Of a stretch of DNA of 11,797 bases, positions 1-5,834 are shown one piece after another; positions within the stretch are counted from its first letter, which is position 1; each line of letters begins with the position of its first letter. Both the position numbers and the translations under genes were made by a program. Source of the DNA: an uncultured Coprococcus sp. GTDB taxonomy: Bacteria > Bacillota > Clostridia > Lachnospirales > Lachnospiraceae. The stretch covers positions 1-11,797 of the forward strand of contig CAKQIY010000048.1 in assembly GCA_934247115.1 (NCBI GenBank), read 5' to 3'. The notes below the pieces were generated by a model that searched no databases, was not told the DNA's origin, and saw only the letters and a program-made list of their open reading frames with translations.

Positions 1-1
1 G

Positions 2-58
2 ACTGGATATTCCAGCAAATGTCCTTATTGTGGAAATTACTTGAATGTGAATATGTAA
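2..58 (+). CDS. C-terminal end of an unidentified zinc-ribbon protein (partial)
   Basis: This frame is open from the window edge to a TAA at 56-58 and encodes TGYSSKCPYCGNYLNVNM. The CPYCG motif is a typical CxxC zinc knuckle. It lies eight residues from the end, so the protein has a short C-terminal zinc ribbon or half of one. The partner cysteines would be upstream, outside the window. A strong terminator follows six bases after the stop, which supports this as a true gene end. The function cannot be told from 18 residues. The other two forward frames give no recognisable motif. Confidence 0.6.
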   Translation, partial: TGYSSKCPYCGNYLNVNM

Positions 59-63
59 GCCTG

Positions 64-100
64 AAAAAGAGCGTGGGTGAGTCGAACCCACGCTCTTTTT
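64..100 (+). terminator. Rho-independent terminator after the zinc-ribbon gene
   Basis: A perfect 15-bp inverted repeat, AAAAAGAGCGTGGGT (64-78) and ACCCACGCTCTTTTT (86-100), encloses a 7-base loop. The right arm ends in five T followed by CTTG. The left arm begins with five A, so it could also act on the minus strand. It isolates the mgl region from upstream transcription. Confidence 0.9.
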
Positions 101-106
101 CTTGTG

Positions 107-153
107 ATGTGCTGAATGTGCTATGTATGGCATGTGCTATTGTGACATGTGCT
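107..153. repeat. Four copies of ATGTGCT in 47 bases
   Basis: The 7-mer ATGTGCT occurs at 107-113, 116-122, 132-138 and 147-153. The copy starts are 9, 16 and 15 bases apart, and partial variants (ATGTATG, TGTGACATG) lie between them. The stretch directly follows the terminator and is about 450 bases upstream of the mgl promoter candidate. It could be simple slippage-derived sequence or a cluster of protein-binding sites. No function can be assigned. Confidence 0.4.
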
Positions 154-296
154 GTGCAAGGAATGTCTCCTGTTTTTCATGATTATATGTAAAAGAACAT
201 AAAATTTTCTCCATATCCCTCAAATAGATTGATTAGATACAATTATTATAAGGCTTGTGTCCATTTACCCGTTTTCGGCAAAAAGGAGATAATTTT

Positions 297-314
297 ATGC
301 ACAAACCCATGTGA
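297..314 (+). other. Five-codon ORF (MHKPM) with a good ribosome-binding site
   Basis: AAAAGGAGA (281-289) is followed 8 bases after its GGAG core by ATG CAC AAA CCC ATG TGA. The last ATG overlaps the stop as ATGTGA. The ribosome site is as good as those of the real genes here, but the product is only five residues and no attenuator hairpin is evident next to it. It may be a leader peptide, the remnant start of a lost gene, or chance. Confidence 0.2.
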
Positions 315-501
315 CAACAACAAAAAGATAAAAACAAGCCGTTACAAAAGATTCCACTAAAACGCCGCTAAGCCACCGTATAGAATCTGCCATCACAGAC
401 CATCCTGCCCTCCAGACTTGCCGGTGACAGGTAAAAATTGCCCAATATAGCAAGCTGTACCATCACTATTAAGTCAAAAATATCCTGACATATAACTATT
501 A

Positions 502-517
502 ACCAACCGCTGTTGGT
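502..517. promoter_or_regulatory. Inverted repeat ACCAAC-N4-GTTGGT, possible operator
   Basis: Six-base arms ACCAAC (502-507) and GTTGGT (512-517) flank CGCT. The site lies about 90-100 bases upstream of the -10 box at 604-609. Dyads of this kind can be activator or repressor sites, but the sequence does not match a consensus I can name, such as the catabolite cre site. Assignment is tentative. Confidence 0.25.
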
Positions 518-546
518 GAAAATATCTATAAAAAAATCAATAAATC

Positions 547-558
547 GCAAAATTTTGC
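547..558. promoter_or_regulatory. Perfect 12-base palindrome GCAAAATTTTGC, possible activator site
   Basis: GCAAAATTTTGC is self-complementary. Its centre is about 63 bases upstream of the likely transcription start near 616, a distance typical for an upstream-bound activator. The promoter here has a good -10 box but a poor -35 box, which suits activator dependence. AT-rich palindromes also arise by chance in such DNA, so this remains a candidate. Confidence 0.3.
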
Positions 559-603
559 TAATTAATCCAAAAATATTCTATTCTTTCAAAACCCCTGTCA
601 AAT

Positions 604-609
604 TATAAT
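604..609 (+). promoter_or_regulatory. -10 box of the putative mgl operon promoter
   Basis: TATAAT is a consensus -10 box. The hexamer 17 bases upstream (581-586, TTCTTT) is a poor -35 match, so the promoter would be weak without an activator. A start near 616 would leave a leader of about 60 bases before the ATG at 678. This would suit control by the response regulator encoded downstream, although no binding site for it is established. Confidence 0.5.
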
Positions 610-662
610 GAATACAGTCAATGAGGCAAGACGAAAAAATAAAACACACAAAGCCAAAACAC

Positions 663-669
663 AGGAGGG
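663..669 (+). promoter_or_regulatory. Ribosome-binding site fixing the start of the first binding protein
   Basis: AGGAGGG sits 8 bases before the ATG at 678. The frame is open further upstream to an ATG at 621, but that codon has no ribosome site, and starting there would bury the lipoprotein signal behind 19 charged residues. The start at 678 is therefore preferred. Confidence 0.85.
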
Positions 670-677
670 AATGTATT

Positions 678-1949
678 ATGAGAAAAAGAAGAATTTTAGC
701 TGTAGCAGCAGCTGCAACACTTGCTTTATCAATGGTAGGATGTGGATCAGGCGGAAGCTCAGGTGGCGGAAGCTCAAGCAGTGGAGTAGCCAACAAGGAC
801 AAGCCACTTTGCTGGTTCAACCGTCAGCCATCCAACAGTTCAACAGGAGAGCTTGACAAGGATGCCCTTAACTACAATAAGGACACATATTATGTAGGAT
901 TTGATGCTAATCAGGGTGCTGAGCTCCAGGGTCAGATGGTTCTTGATTACATCAAGGCAAACGCAGCAACGATCGATCGTAACGGCGATGGCGTCATCGG
1001 ATATGTACTTGCAATCGGTGATATCGGACACAATGATTCAATCGCACGTACAAGAGGTGTTCGTTCAGCACTTGGCACAGGCGTTGATGCAAGCGGAGCA
1101 GTTGATTCAACACCAGCTGGAACAAACGTAGATGGTAAGGCAACAGTAGTACAGGATGCTAAGCTTGATATTGATGGCAAGACATATACGATCAGAGAGC
1201 TTGCATCACAGGAGATGAAGAACTCAGCAGGAGCTACATGGGATGCAGCTACAGCTGGTAATGCAATAGGAACATGGACAGCATCATTTGGTGATCAGAT
1301 AGATGTAGTTGTTTCAAATAACGATGGTATGGGAATGTCAATGTTCAATGCCTGGGCAAAGGACGCAAAGGTTCCTACATTTGGATACGATGCTAACAGC
1401 GATGCAGTTGCAGCAATCGCAGAGGGCTACGGCGGAACAATTTCACAGCATGCAGATGTTCAGGCTTACCTGACACTGAGAGTTCTCCGTAACGCACTTG
1501 ATGGTGTAGATATTGATACCGGTATCGGTACAGCAGACGAGGCTGGAAACCAGCTTGAGGAAGGTGTTGACTACAGATACAGCGCAGACGAGAGATCATA
1601 CTACGCACTGAACATTGCAGTAACAGCAGACAACTATCAGGATTTCACAGATTCAACAAAGGTTTATGACAAGGTTTCAAAGCAGCTTGACTCAAGCAAG
1701 AGCCCAAGCAAGAAGGTATGGCTTGATATCTACAACGCTTCAGATAACTTCCTGAGCTCAACATACCAGCCACTTCTTCAGAACTACGATGATCTTCTTA
1801 ACCTGAATGTAGATTACATCGGTGGTGATGGTCAGACAGAGTCTAACATCACAAACCGTCTTGGTAACCCAGGTGAGTACGATGCATTCGCAATCAACAT
1901 GGTTAAGACAGACAATGCAGCATCATACACATCAATTCTCTCTAAGTAA
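678..1949 (+). CDS. mglB: Circularly permuted MglB-like galactose/glucose-binding lipoprotein
   Basis: This 423-residue lipoprotein should bind the sugar outside the cell and deliver it to the importer encoded next. Residues 1-22 are a signal peptide ending in the lipobox MVGC (Cys22); a Gly/Ser-rich spacer covers about 23-40. The fold is in rearranged order. Residues 41-324 match MglB from the strand carrying FFN (Asn48) through the calcium loop DRNGDGVIG (100-108), HND...R (118-124), Trp188, SNND (213-216) and Asp238 to the usual C-terminus. A linker (about 325-346) follows, and residues 347-423 match the usual MglB N-terminus, with IYNASDNF (351-358) and AINMV (405-409). Sugar contacts known for E. 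coli MglB (D14, F16, N91, H152, D154, R158, W183, N211, D236) map to D356, F358, N48, H118, D120, R124, W188, N215, D238; N256 becomes Q257. The calcium ligand E205 becomes D209. There is a ~39-residue insertion before Trp188. The family is clear; galactose/glucose as ligand is inferred. Confidence 0.85.
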   Translation: MRKRRILAVAAAATLALSMVGCGSGGSSGGGSSSSGVANKDKPLCWFNRQPSNSSTGELDKDALNYNKDTYYVGFDANQGAELQGQMVLDYIKANAATIDRNGDGVIGYVLAIGDIGHNDSIARTRGVRSALGTGVDASGAVDSTPAGTNVDGKATVVQDAKLDIDGKTYTIRELASQEMKNSAGATWDAATAGNAIGTWTASFGDQIDVVVSNNDGMGMSMFNAWAKDAKVPTFGYDANSDAVAAIAEGYGGTISQHADVQAYLTLRVLRNALDGVDIDTGIGTADEAGNQLEEGVDYRYSADERSYYALNIAVTADNYQDFTDSTKVYDKVSKQLDSSKSPSKKVWLDIYNASDNFLSSTYQPLLQNYDDLLNLNVDYIGGDGQTESNITNRLGNPGEYDAFAINMVKTDNAASYTSILSK

Positions 1950-1993
1950 TATAAGTTACCTGGATGATTGATCAATAGGAAATGATTTAACTC

Positions 1994-2031
1994 AGAGGGG
2001 TGTCAGACTAAACATTTGATACCCTTCTTTT
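1994..2031 (+). terminator. Weak terminator-like hairpin between binding protein and ATPase genes
   Basis: Arms 1994-2005 and 2017-2028 form a 12-bp stem with two G-U pairs and an 11-base loop, ending in TTTT (2028-2031). The hairpin fills most of the 104-base gap between the two genes. In binding-protein operons such a partial terminator or RNA-stabilising hairpin commonly keeps the binding protein more abundant than the ATPase and permease. That role is inferred here. Confidence 0.6.
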
Positions 2032-2053
2032 ACGAAGAAAAGGAAGTAGAGAT

Positions 2054-3562
2054 ATGGCAGAAGATAAGAATAAATACATCTTATCGATTCAAGGCATGAG
2101 CAAATCATTCGGCAGAAACAAGGTCCTTAACCATATTAATTTGAATGTTAAACCTGGTTCGATCATGGGACTTATGGGTGAGAATGGTGCCGGTAAATCG
2201 ACAATGATGAAGTGTCTCTTCGGAACCTATCAGAAGGACGAAGGCACAATAATATTAGATGGAAAAGAAGTAAATTTCTCTGGCCCTAAGGATGCACTCG
2301 AGAATGGAGTTGCGATGGTTCATCAGGAGCTTAACCAGTGTCTTGAGAGAAGCGTTGTTGACAACCTGTTCCTTGGACGTTATCCAAAGAACTCTCTTGG
2401 AGTTATCGATGAGGGCCGTATGAAGAAGGAAGCTTCAGACTTGTTCAGAAAGCTGGGTATAACGGTCAATCTTACACAGCCGATGAAGAGGATGTCGGTT
2501 TCCCAGAGACAGATGTGTGAGATCGCAAAGGCTATCTCGTACAATTCCAAGGTAATCGTACTTGATGAGCCTACATCATCGCTGACAGCACCTGAGGTTG
2601 CAAAGCTTTTCAAGATGATGAGACAGCTCAAGGAGCAGGGAATTTCCCTGATCTACATCTCACATAAGATGGACGAGATATTCGAGATCTGTGATCAGAT
2701 ATCAGTTCTCCGAGATGGTAGTCTGGTCATGACAAAGGACAGCAAGGACACCAACATGAATGAGCTTATATCAGCCATGGTTGGTCGTTCACTTGATAAC
2801 AGATTCCCACCGGTCGACAATACGCCGGGTGAGACGATCCTCTCAGTACAGGGACTCTCCACAAAGTATGCACCAAAGCTCCAGAACATCACATTTGATG
2901 TGAAGAAGGGTGAGATATTTGGCCTCTATGGTCTGGTTGGTGCAGGTCGTACAGAGCTCCTGGAAACTATATTTGGTATTCGTACAAGAGCAGCAGGAAA
3001 TGTAATGTATGGTGGCAAGATCATGAACTTCACCGGTCCAAAGGATGCTATGGATCACGGATTTGCCCTCATCACTGAGGAGAGAAAGGCAAATGGCCTC
3101 TTCCTCAAGGCAGATATCACCTTCAATACCACCATTGCAAATATGAACCACTACAAGAGCGGCGTGGCACTGTCACATGACAGCATGGTTCGTGCCACAG
3201 CTGAGGAGATCAAGGTCATGCATACCAAGTGTATGGGACCTGACGATATGATCGCCAACCTGTCCGGTGGTAACCAGCAGAAGGTTATTTTCGGAAAATG
3301 GCTTGAGCGTTCACCAAATGTATTCATGATGGATGATCCTACAAGAGGTATCGATGTAGGAGCTAAGTATGAAATATATGAACTTATAATCAATATGGCA
3401 AAGCAGGGCAAGACTATCATAGTTGTCTCCTCTGAGATGCCGGAGATTCTGGGTATCACAAATCGTATAGGTGTTATGTCAAATGGACACCTTGCCGGAA
3501 TTGTAAATACCAAGGAGACTAATCAGGAAGAATTGTTAAGACTTAGTGCTAAATATTTGTAA
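2054..3562 (+). CDS. mglA: Galactose/methylgalactoside import ATPase (double-domain, MglA type)
   Basis: This 502-residue protein has the length and two-domain plan of MglA/RbsA-type sugar ATPases, which power import from the cytoplasmic face. Domain 1 has Walker A GENGAGKST (42-50), the family's atypical signature SVSQRQ (148-153), Walker B VIVLDEP (167-173, Glu172) and the switch His204. Domain 2 has a degenerate Walker A GLVGAGRTE (293-301, Arg299 in place of Lys), an intact LSGGNQQK signature (403-410) and Walker B VFMMDDPTRGID (423-434). The catalytic Glu of domain 2 is Asp428 here, which is unusual. The ATG follows AAAAGGAAG by 7 bases. The gene sits between binding protein and permease as in E. 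coli mglBAC, with the permease start 17 bases after its stop. Family assignment is firm; the exact sugar is inferred. Confidence 0.93.
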   Translation: MAEDKNKYILSIQGMSKSFGRNKVLNHINLNVKPGSIMGLMGENGAGKSTMMKCLFGTYQKDEGTIILDGKEVNFSGPKDALENGVAMVHQELNQCLERSVVDNLFLGRYPKNSLGVIDEGRMKKEASDLFRKLGITVNLTQPMKRMSVSQRQMCEIAKAISYNSKVIVLDEPTSSLTAPEVAKLFKMMRQLKEQGISLIYISHKMDEIFEICDQISVLRDGSLVMTKDSKDTNMNELISAMVGRSLDNRFPPVDNTPGETILSVQGLSTKYAPKLQNITFDVKKGEIFGLYGLVGAGRTELLETIFGIRTRAAGNVMYGGKIMNFTGPKDAMDHGFALITEERKANGLFLKADITFNTTIANMNHYKSGVALSHDSMVRATAEEIKVMHTKCMGPDDMIANLSGGNQQKVIFGKWLERSPNVFMMDDPTRGIDVGAKYEIYELIINMAKQGKTIIVVSSEMPEILGITNRIGVMSNGHLAGIVNTKETNQEELLRLSAKYL

Positions 3563-3563
3563 T

Positions 3564-3572
3564 AGAGAGGAG
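3564..3572 (+). promoter_or_regulatory. Ribosome-binding site that selects the permease start
   Basis: AGAGAGGAG lies only 1 base before an ATG at 3574 but 7 bases before the in-frame ATG at 3580. The second spacing is workable and the first is too short, so 3580 is the likelier start. The difference is two residues. Confidence 0.7.
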
Positions 3573-3579
3573 CATGGAT

Positions 3580-5232
3580 ATGGCAGATAAAAATATGATC
3601 CTTTCGGCTGACGCAGAGGAAAAACTCCTTAAGCCGATTGATGAATATGTTGGAAAGATACAGGCTCAGATCGATGAACTTCGAGTTGATGGATCTGACA
3701 AGGTTCGTAGTTTGAAGAACCATATAGCTATCGCAAAGGAAGATAAGAATTTATCAAAGGAAGAAAAAGATAGCGTAATCGCAAAGGATAAGGCAGCCCT
3801 GGAGAAGGCAAAGGCAGTTGAGGCAGCCAACAAGGATAAGGTTGCAAAGCTTATCGCTGATGCAGAGGGATACCTTAAGGAGCATTATGACAGCGAGTAC
3901 TACAGCAAGGTAGTGGCAAGCTGCGAGGCTGAGAAGGCAGCAGAAAATGAGTCCTACGAGAGAGTAAAGGCAACACTCAAGACAGAGCATGAGCAGGCAC
4001 TTGCAAAGCTCTCTGATCCGGAAGAGATCAAGGACGAGAAATATGTATACAAGAACAAGCTCTTTGATGCGCAGATGACACATGAGTCAAGACTTCAGGA
4101 GATCAAGGACAGAAAGCATGATGCATTTTCACACAAGTATCATCTGATAGATCTCCTTAGAATGTCCAAGTACACATTCATGCAGAGCAGAGCACAGAAA
4201 TTTGAGAATTACAAGTACACGTTCAACACAACACAGTTCCTTTACAAGAATGGTCTGTATATAGTAATCGTGTTGATATTCATTGCACTTTGTATCATCA
4301 CTCCAATTGTGAAGAACACACAGCTCCTCACAGTTACCAATATACTGAACATACTTCAGCAGGCATCACCTAGAATGTTCCTGGCACTCGGTGTTGCGGG
4401 ACTCATCCTCCTGACTGGTACCGATCTTTCGATTGGACGTATGGTTGGTATGGGTATGGTTACAGCTACCATTATCATGCACAACGGTGCAAATACAGGT
4501 GGTGTGTTCGGACACATATTTGATTTCTCAAGTATGCCGGTTGTAGGAAAAGCATTATTTGCACTTGTTGCATGTATTATCCTCACAACAGTATTTTCAA
4601 GTATTGCAGGTTTCTTCATGGCGAAGTACAAGATGCATCCGTTCATTTCTACAATGGCGAACATGCTGATCATCTTCGGACTTGTAACATATGCGACAAA
4701 GGGTGTTTCATTTGGTGCTATTGATTCAGCAATACCAAATATGTTCATCCCAACAATAGGAAACTTCCCAACTATTATCATTTGGGCAGTAGTTGCTGTA
4801 GTAGTAGTATGGTTCATCTGGAACAAAACTACATTTGGTAAGAATCTGTACGCTGTAGGTGGAAACCCAGAGGCAGCAGCAGTTTCAGGTATATCAGTAT
4901 TTAAGGTAACACTTGGTGCATTCATCCTTGCCGGTATCCTTTACGGATTCGGATCATGGCTTGAGTGTAACAGAATGGTTGGTTCAGGTAGTGCAGCTTA
5001 TGGACAGGGCTGGGATATGGACGCCATAGCAGCCTGCGTTGTTGGTGGTGTTTCATTCACAGGTGGTATCGGTAAGATCTCCGGTGTTGTAACTGGTGTT
5101 CTTATCTTCACATCACTTACCTACTCACTTACCATTCTTGGTATTGATACAAACCTTCAGTTCATATTCGAAGGTATCATCATCCTTGCCGCTGTAACTC
5201 TTGACTGTCTCAAGTATGTACAGAAGAAGTAA
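3580..5232 (+). CDS. mglC: Galactose-type ABC permease (MglC family) with long N-terminal extension
   Basis: The C-terminal part (about residues 219-550) is a full MglC-type sugar permease that forms the membrane channel used with the preceding ATPase and binding protein. It shows LALGVAGLILLTGTDLSIGR (268-287), the family's cytoplasmic loop GGNPEAAAVSGIS (427-439), and DAIAACVVGGVSFTGG (481-496). The first membrane segment is near 226-243. E. coli MglC has about 336 residues and begins close to this point; here about 218 extra residues precede it. The extension is hydrophilic, rich in Lys, Glu, Ala and Asp, has no signal peptide or membrane segment, and reads as long helices or coiled coil (for example 60-100 and 115-180), presumably cytoplasmic. 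I do not recognise it as a known domain. The frame continues into the core without a break, and the ribosome site belongs to the long form. A terminator follows the stop. Confidence 0.92.
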   Translation: MADKNMILSADAEEKLLKPIDEYVGKIQAQIDELRVDGSDKVRSLKNHIAIAKEDKNLSKEEKDSVIAKDKAALEKAKAVEAANKDKVAKLIADAEGYLKEHYDSEYYSKVVASCEAEKAAENESYERVKATLKTEHEQALAKLSDPEEIKDEKYVYKNKLFDAQMTHESRLQEIKDRKHDAFSHKYHLIDLLRMSKYTFMQSRAQKFENYKYTFNTTQFLYKNGLYIVIVLIFIALCIITPIVKNTQLLTVTNILNILQQASPRMFLALGVAGLILLTGTDLSIGRMVGMGMVTATIIMHNGANTGGVFGHIFDFSSMPVVGKALFALVACIILTTVFSSIAGFFMAKYKMHPFISTMANMLIIFGLVTYATKGVSFGAIDSAIPNMFIPTIGNFPTIIIWAVVAVVVVWFIWNKTTFGKNLYAVGGNPEAAAVSGISVFKVTLGAFILAGILYGFGSWLECNRMVGSGSAAYGQGWDMDAIAACVVGGVSFTGGIGKISGVVTGVLIFTSLTYSLTILGIDTNLQFIFEGIIILAAVTLDCLKYVQKK

Positions 5233-5269
5233 GGAACAACAAATTTAACTCTCACAAAACCTTTATATA

Positions 5270-5312
5270 AAAAGCCGCTCGGATCGTCTACAGGATGGAT
5301 TGAGCGGCTTTT
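5270..5312 (+). terminator. Rho-independent terminator of the mgl operon
   Basis: AAAAGCCGCTC (5270-5280) and GAGCGGCTTTT (5302-5312) form an 11-bp perfect stem with a 21-base loop, starting 38 bases after the permease stop. The right arm ends in four T. The A-rich left arm means it could also work on the minus strand. Confidence 0.8.
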
Positions 5313-5352
5313 GTGGATTGGCGGGCGCCTTCCTGCATTTATGCCAATGGAC

Positions 5353-5566
5353 GCTGTATCTGCCCGGCTGATGATGTCTGCATTTATATACTGTGGCATC
5401 ACGTTCCCCTTCCCTCACTTCAGCTTGCTTTTATCTGCACACTGCTCTGACCGCGATAAGGGCAATGCGGTCTCCGCAGTGGCAAAAAGCGCTGAAGCTC
5501 AGTCGTGTTCACTATCGATGCCGCAGTATATAAATGCAGCCATGCATGCAGCCGGGCAGATACAGC
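5353..5566. repeat. Long imperfect hairpin (214 bases): palindromic element or structured RNA
   Basis: Outer arms 5353-5370 (GCTGTATCTGCCCGGCTG) and 5549-5566 are perfectly complementary over 18 bp. After a small internal loop, 5379-5400 pairs with 5517-5538 over 22 bp with one G-U. Inside, CTTCAGC (5418-5424) pairs with 5491-5497, GCTTTT (5427-5432) with 5485-5490, CACTGC (5440-5445) with 5476-5481, and GACCGC (5449-5454) with 5467-5472, leaving a 12-base tip. A weaker outer match (about 5325-5346 with 5620-5644) may extend it. It could be a mobile palindromic repeat, a non-coding RNA or a processing structure. No T-run follows it. Confidence 0.65.
5403..5463. repeat. 61-base direct repeat, copy 1 (inside the hairpin)
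   Basis: This segment starts GTTCCCCTTCCCTCACTTCA and ends GATAAGGGC. It matches 5699-5759 in the same orientation at 58 of 61 positions. In this copy the GACCGC near its end pairs with GCGGTC at 5467-5472, so it forms the left apical side of the large hairpin. Confidence 0.8.
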
Positions 5567-5698
5567 TGTTCGTGGTGGAGGGAGAAGAAATCATCAGTCT
5601 CGTCTAGCTATCGATTAGGTGGCATGCATAAAAGTGGCAGGCGCATGCATGGAAGGCTGGGTATTGGTGATATTTATGTTTTTAAATTCCTGCGCTGA

Positions 5699-5759
5699 GT
5701 TCCCCTTCCCTCACTTCAACTTGCTTTTATCTGCACACTGCTCTGACTGTGATAAGGGC
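5699..5759. repeat. 61-base direct repeat, copy 2 (without the hairpin partner)
   Basis: This copy differs from 5403-5463 at three positions: G to A in CTTCAGC, and two C to T changes that turn GACCGC into GACTGT. The changes hit the bases that pair in copy 1, and no complementary right arm follows. It therefore looks like a partial, decayed copy of the same element. The flanking sequences do not match copy 1. Confidence 0.75.
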
Positions 5760-5834
5760 GGTGAGGTTTTCGCTTTTGCGTGACTTTGCGGGGATTAGCA
5801 CACAAAATTATCGCTTTTTGCGCGATATTTGCGG

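Larger units (their letters stand above)
154..603. other. Gene-poor intergenic stretch upstream of the mgl operon
   Basis: I see no credible gene in these 450 bases. They are AT-rich. They hold a five-codon ORF with a good ribosome site (297-314), a direct repeat ACTATTAA (465-472 and 495-502, 30 bases apart), a 6-bp inverted repeat (502-517) and a 12-base palindrome (547-558), all ahead of the -10 box at 604. A minus-strand open frame over 368-550 starts at TTG without a ribosome site and matches no family I recognise. No riboswitch fold is recognisable by eye. The length and repeat content suit a regulated promoter region. Confidence 0.45.

Noticed and set aside
73..91. T-arm-like string GTGGGTGAGTCGAACCCAC, suggesting a tRNA gene
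   Set aside because: No acceptor, D or anticodon arms can be formed around it. It is the top of the terminator hairpin.
368..550. Minus-strand 60-residue frame in the mgl upstream region
   Set aside because: It starts at TTG with no ribosome site, lies in AT-rich DNA and has no recognisable family. A decayed gene remnant cannot be excluded, but nothing supports it.
621..677. Upstream extension of the first binding protein to an in-frame ATG at 621
   Set aside because: It has no ribosome site, and it would place charged residues ahead of the lipoprotein signal. AGGAGGG precisely serves the ATG at 678.
678..1949. Reading the first binding protein as a truncated MglB lacking its N-lobe start
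   Set aside because: The apparently missing ~80 residues are present at the C-terminus with their ligand residues Asp356 and Phe358, so permutation explains the protein better than truncation.
4356..4925. Minus-strand 189-residue frame across the permease gene
   Set aside because: It lies wholly inside the conserved MglC core on the other strand, and its composition is that of an antisense shadow.
5311..5607. 98-residue + frame between the operons
   Set aside because: It runs through the terminator end and the large hairpin and has no usable ribosome site. Its openness and the MPQYINA motif shared with the opposite strand come from the inverted repeat.
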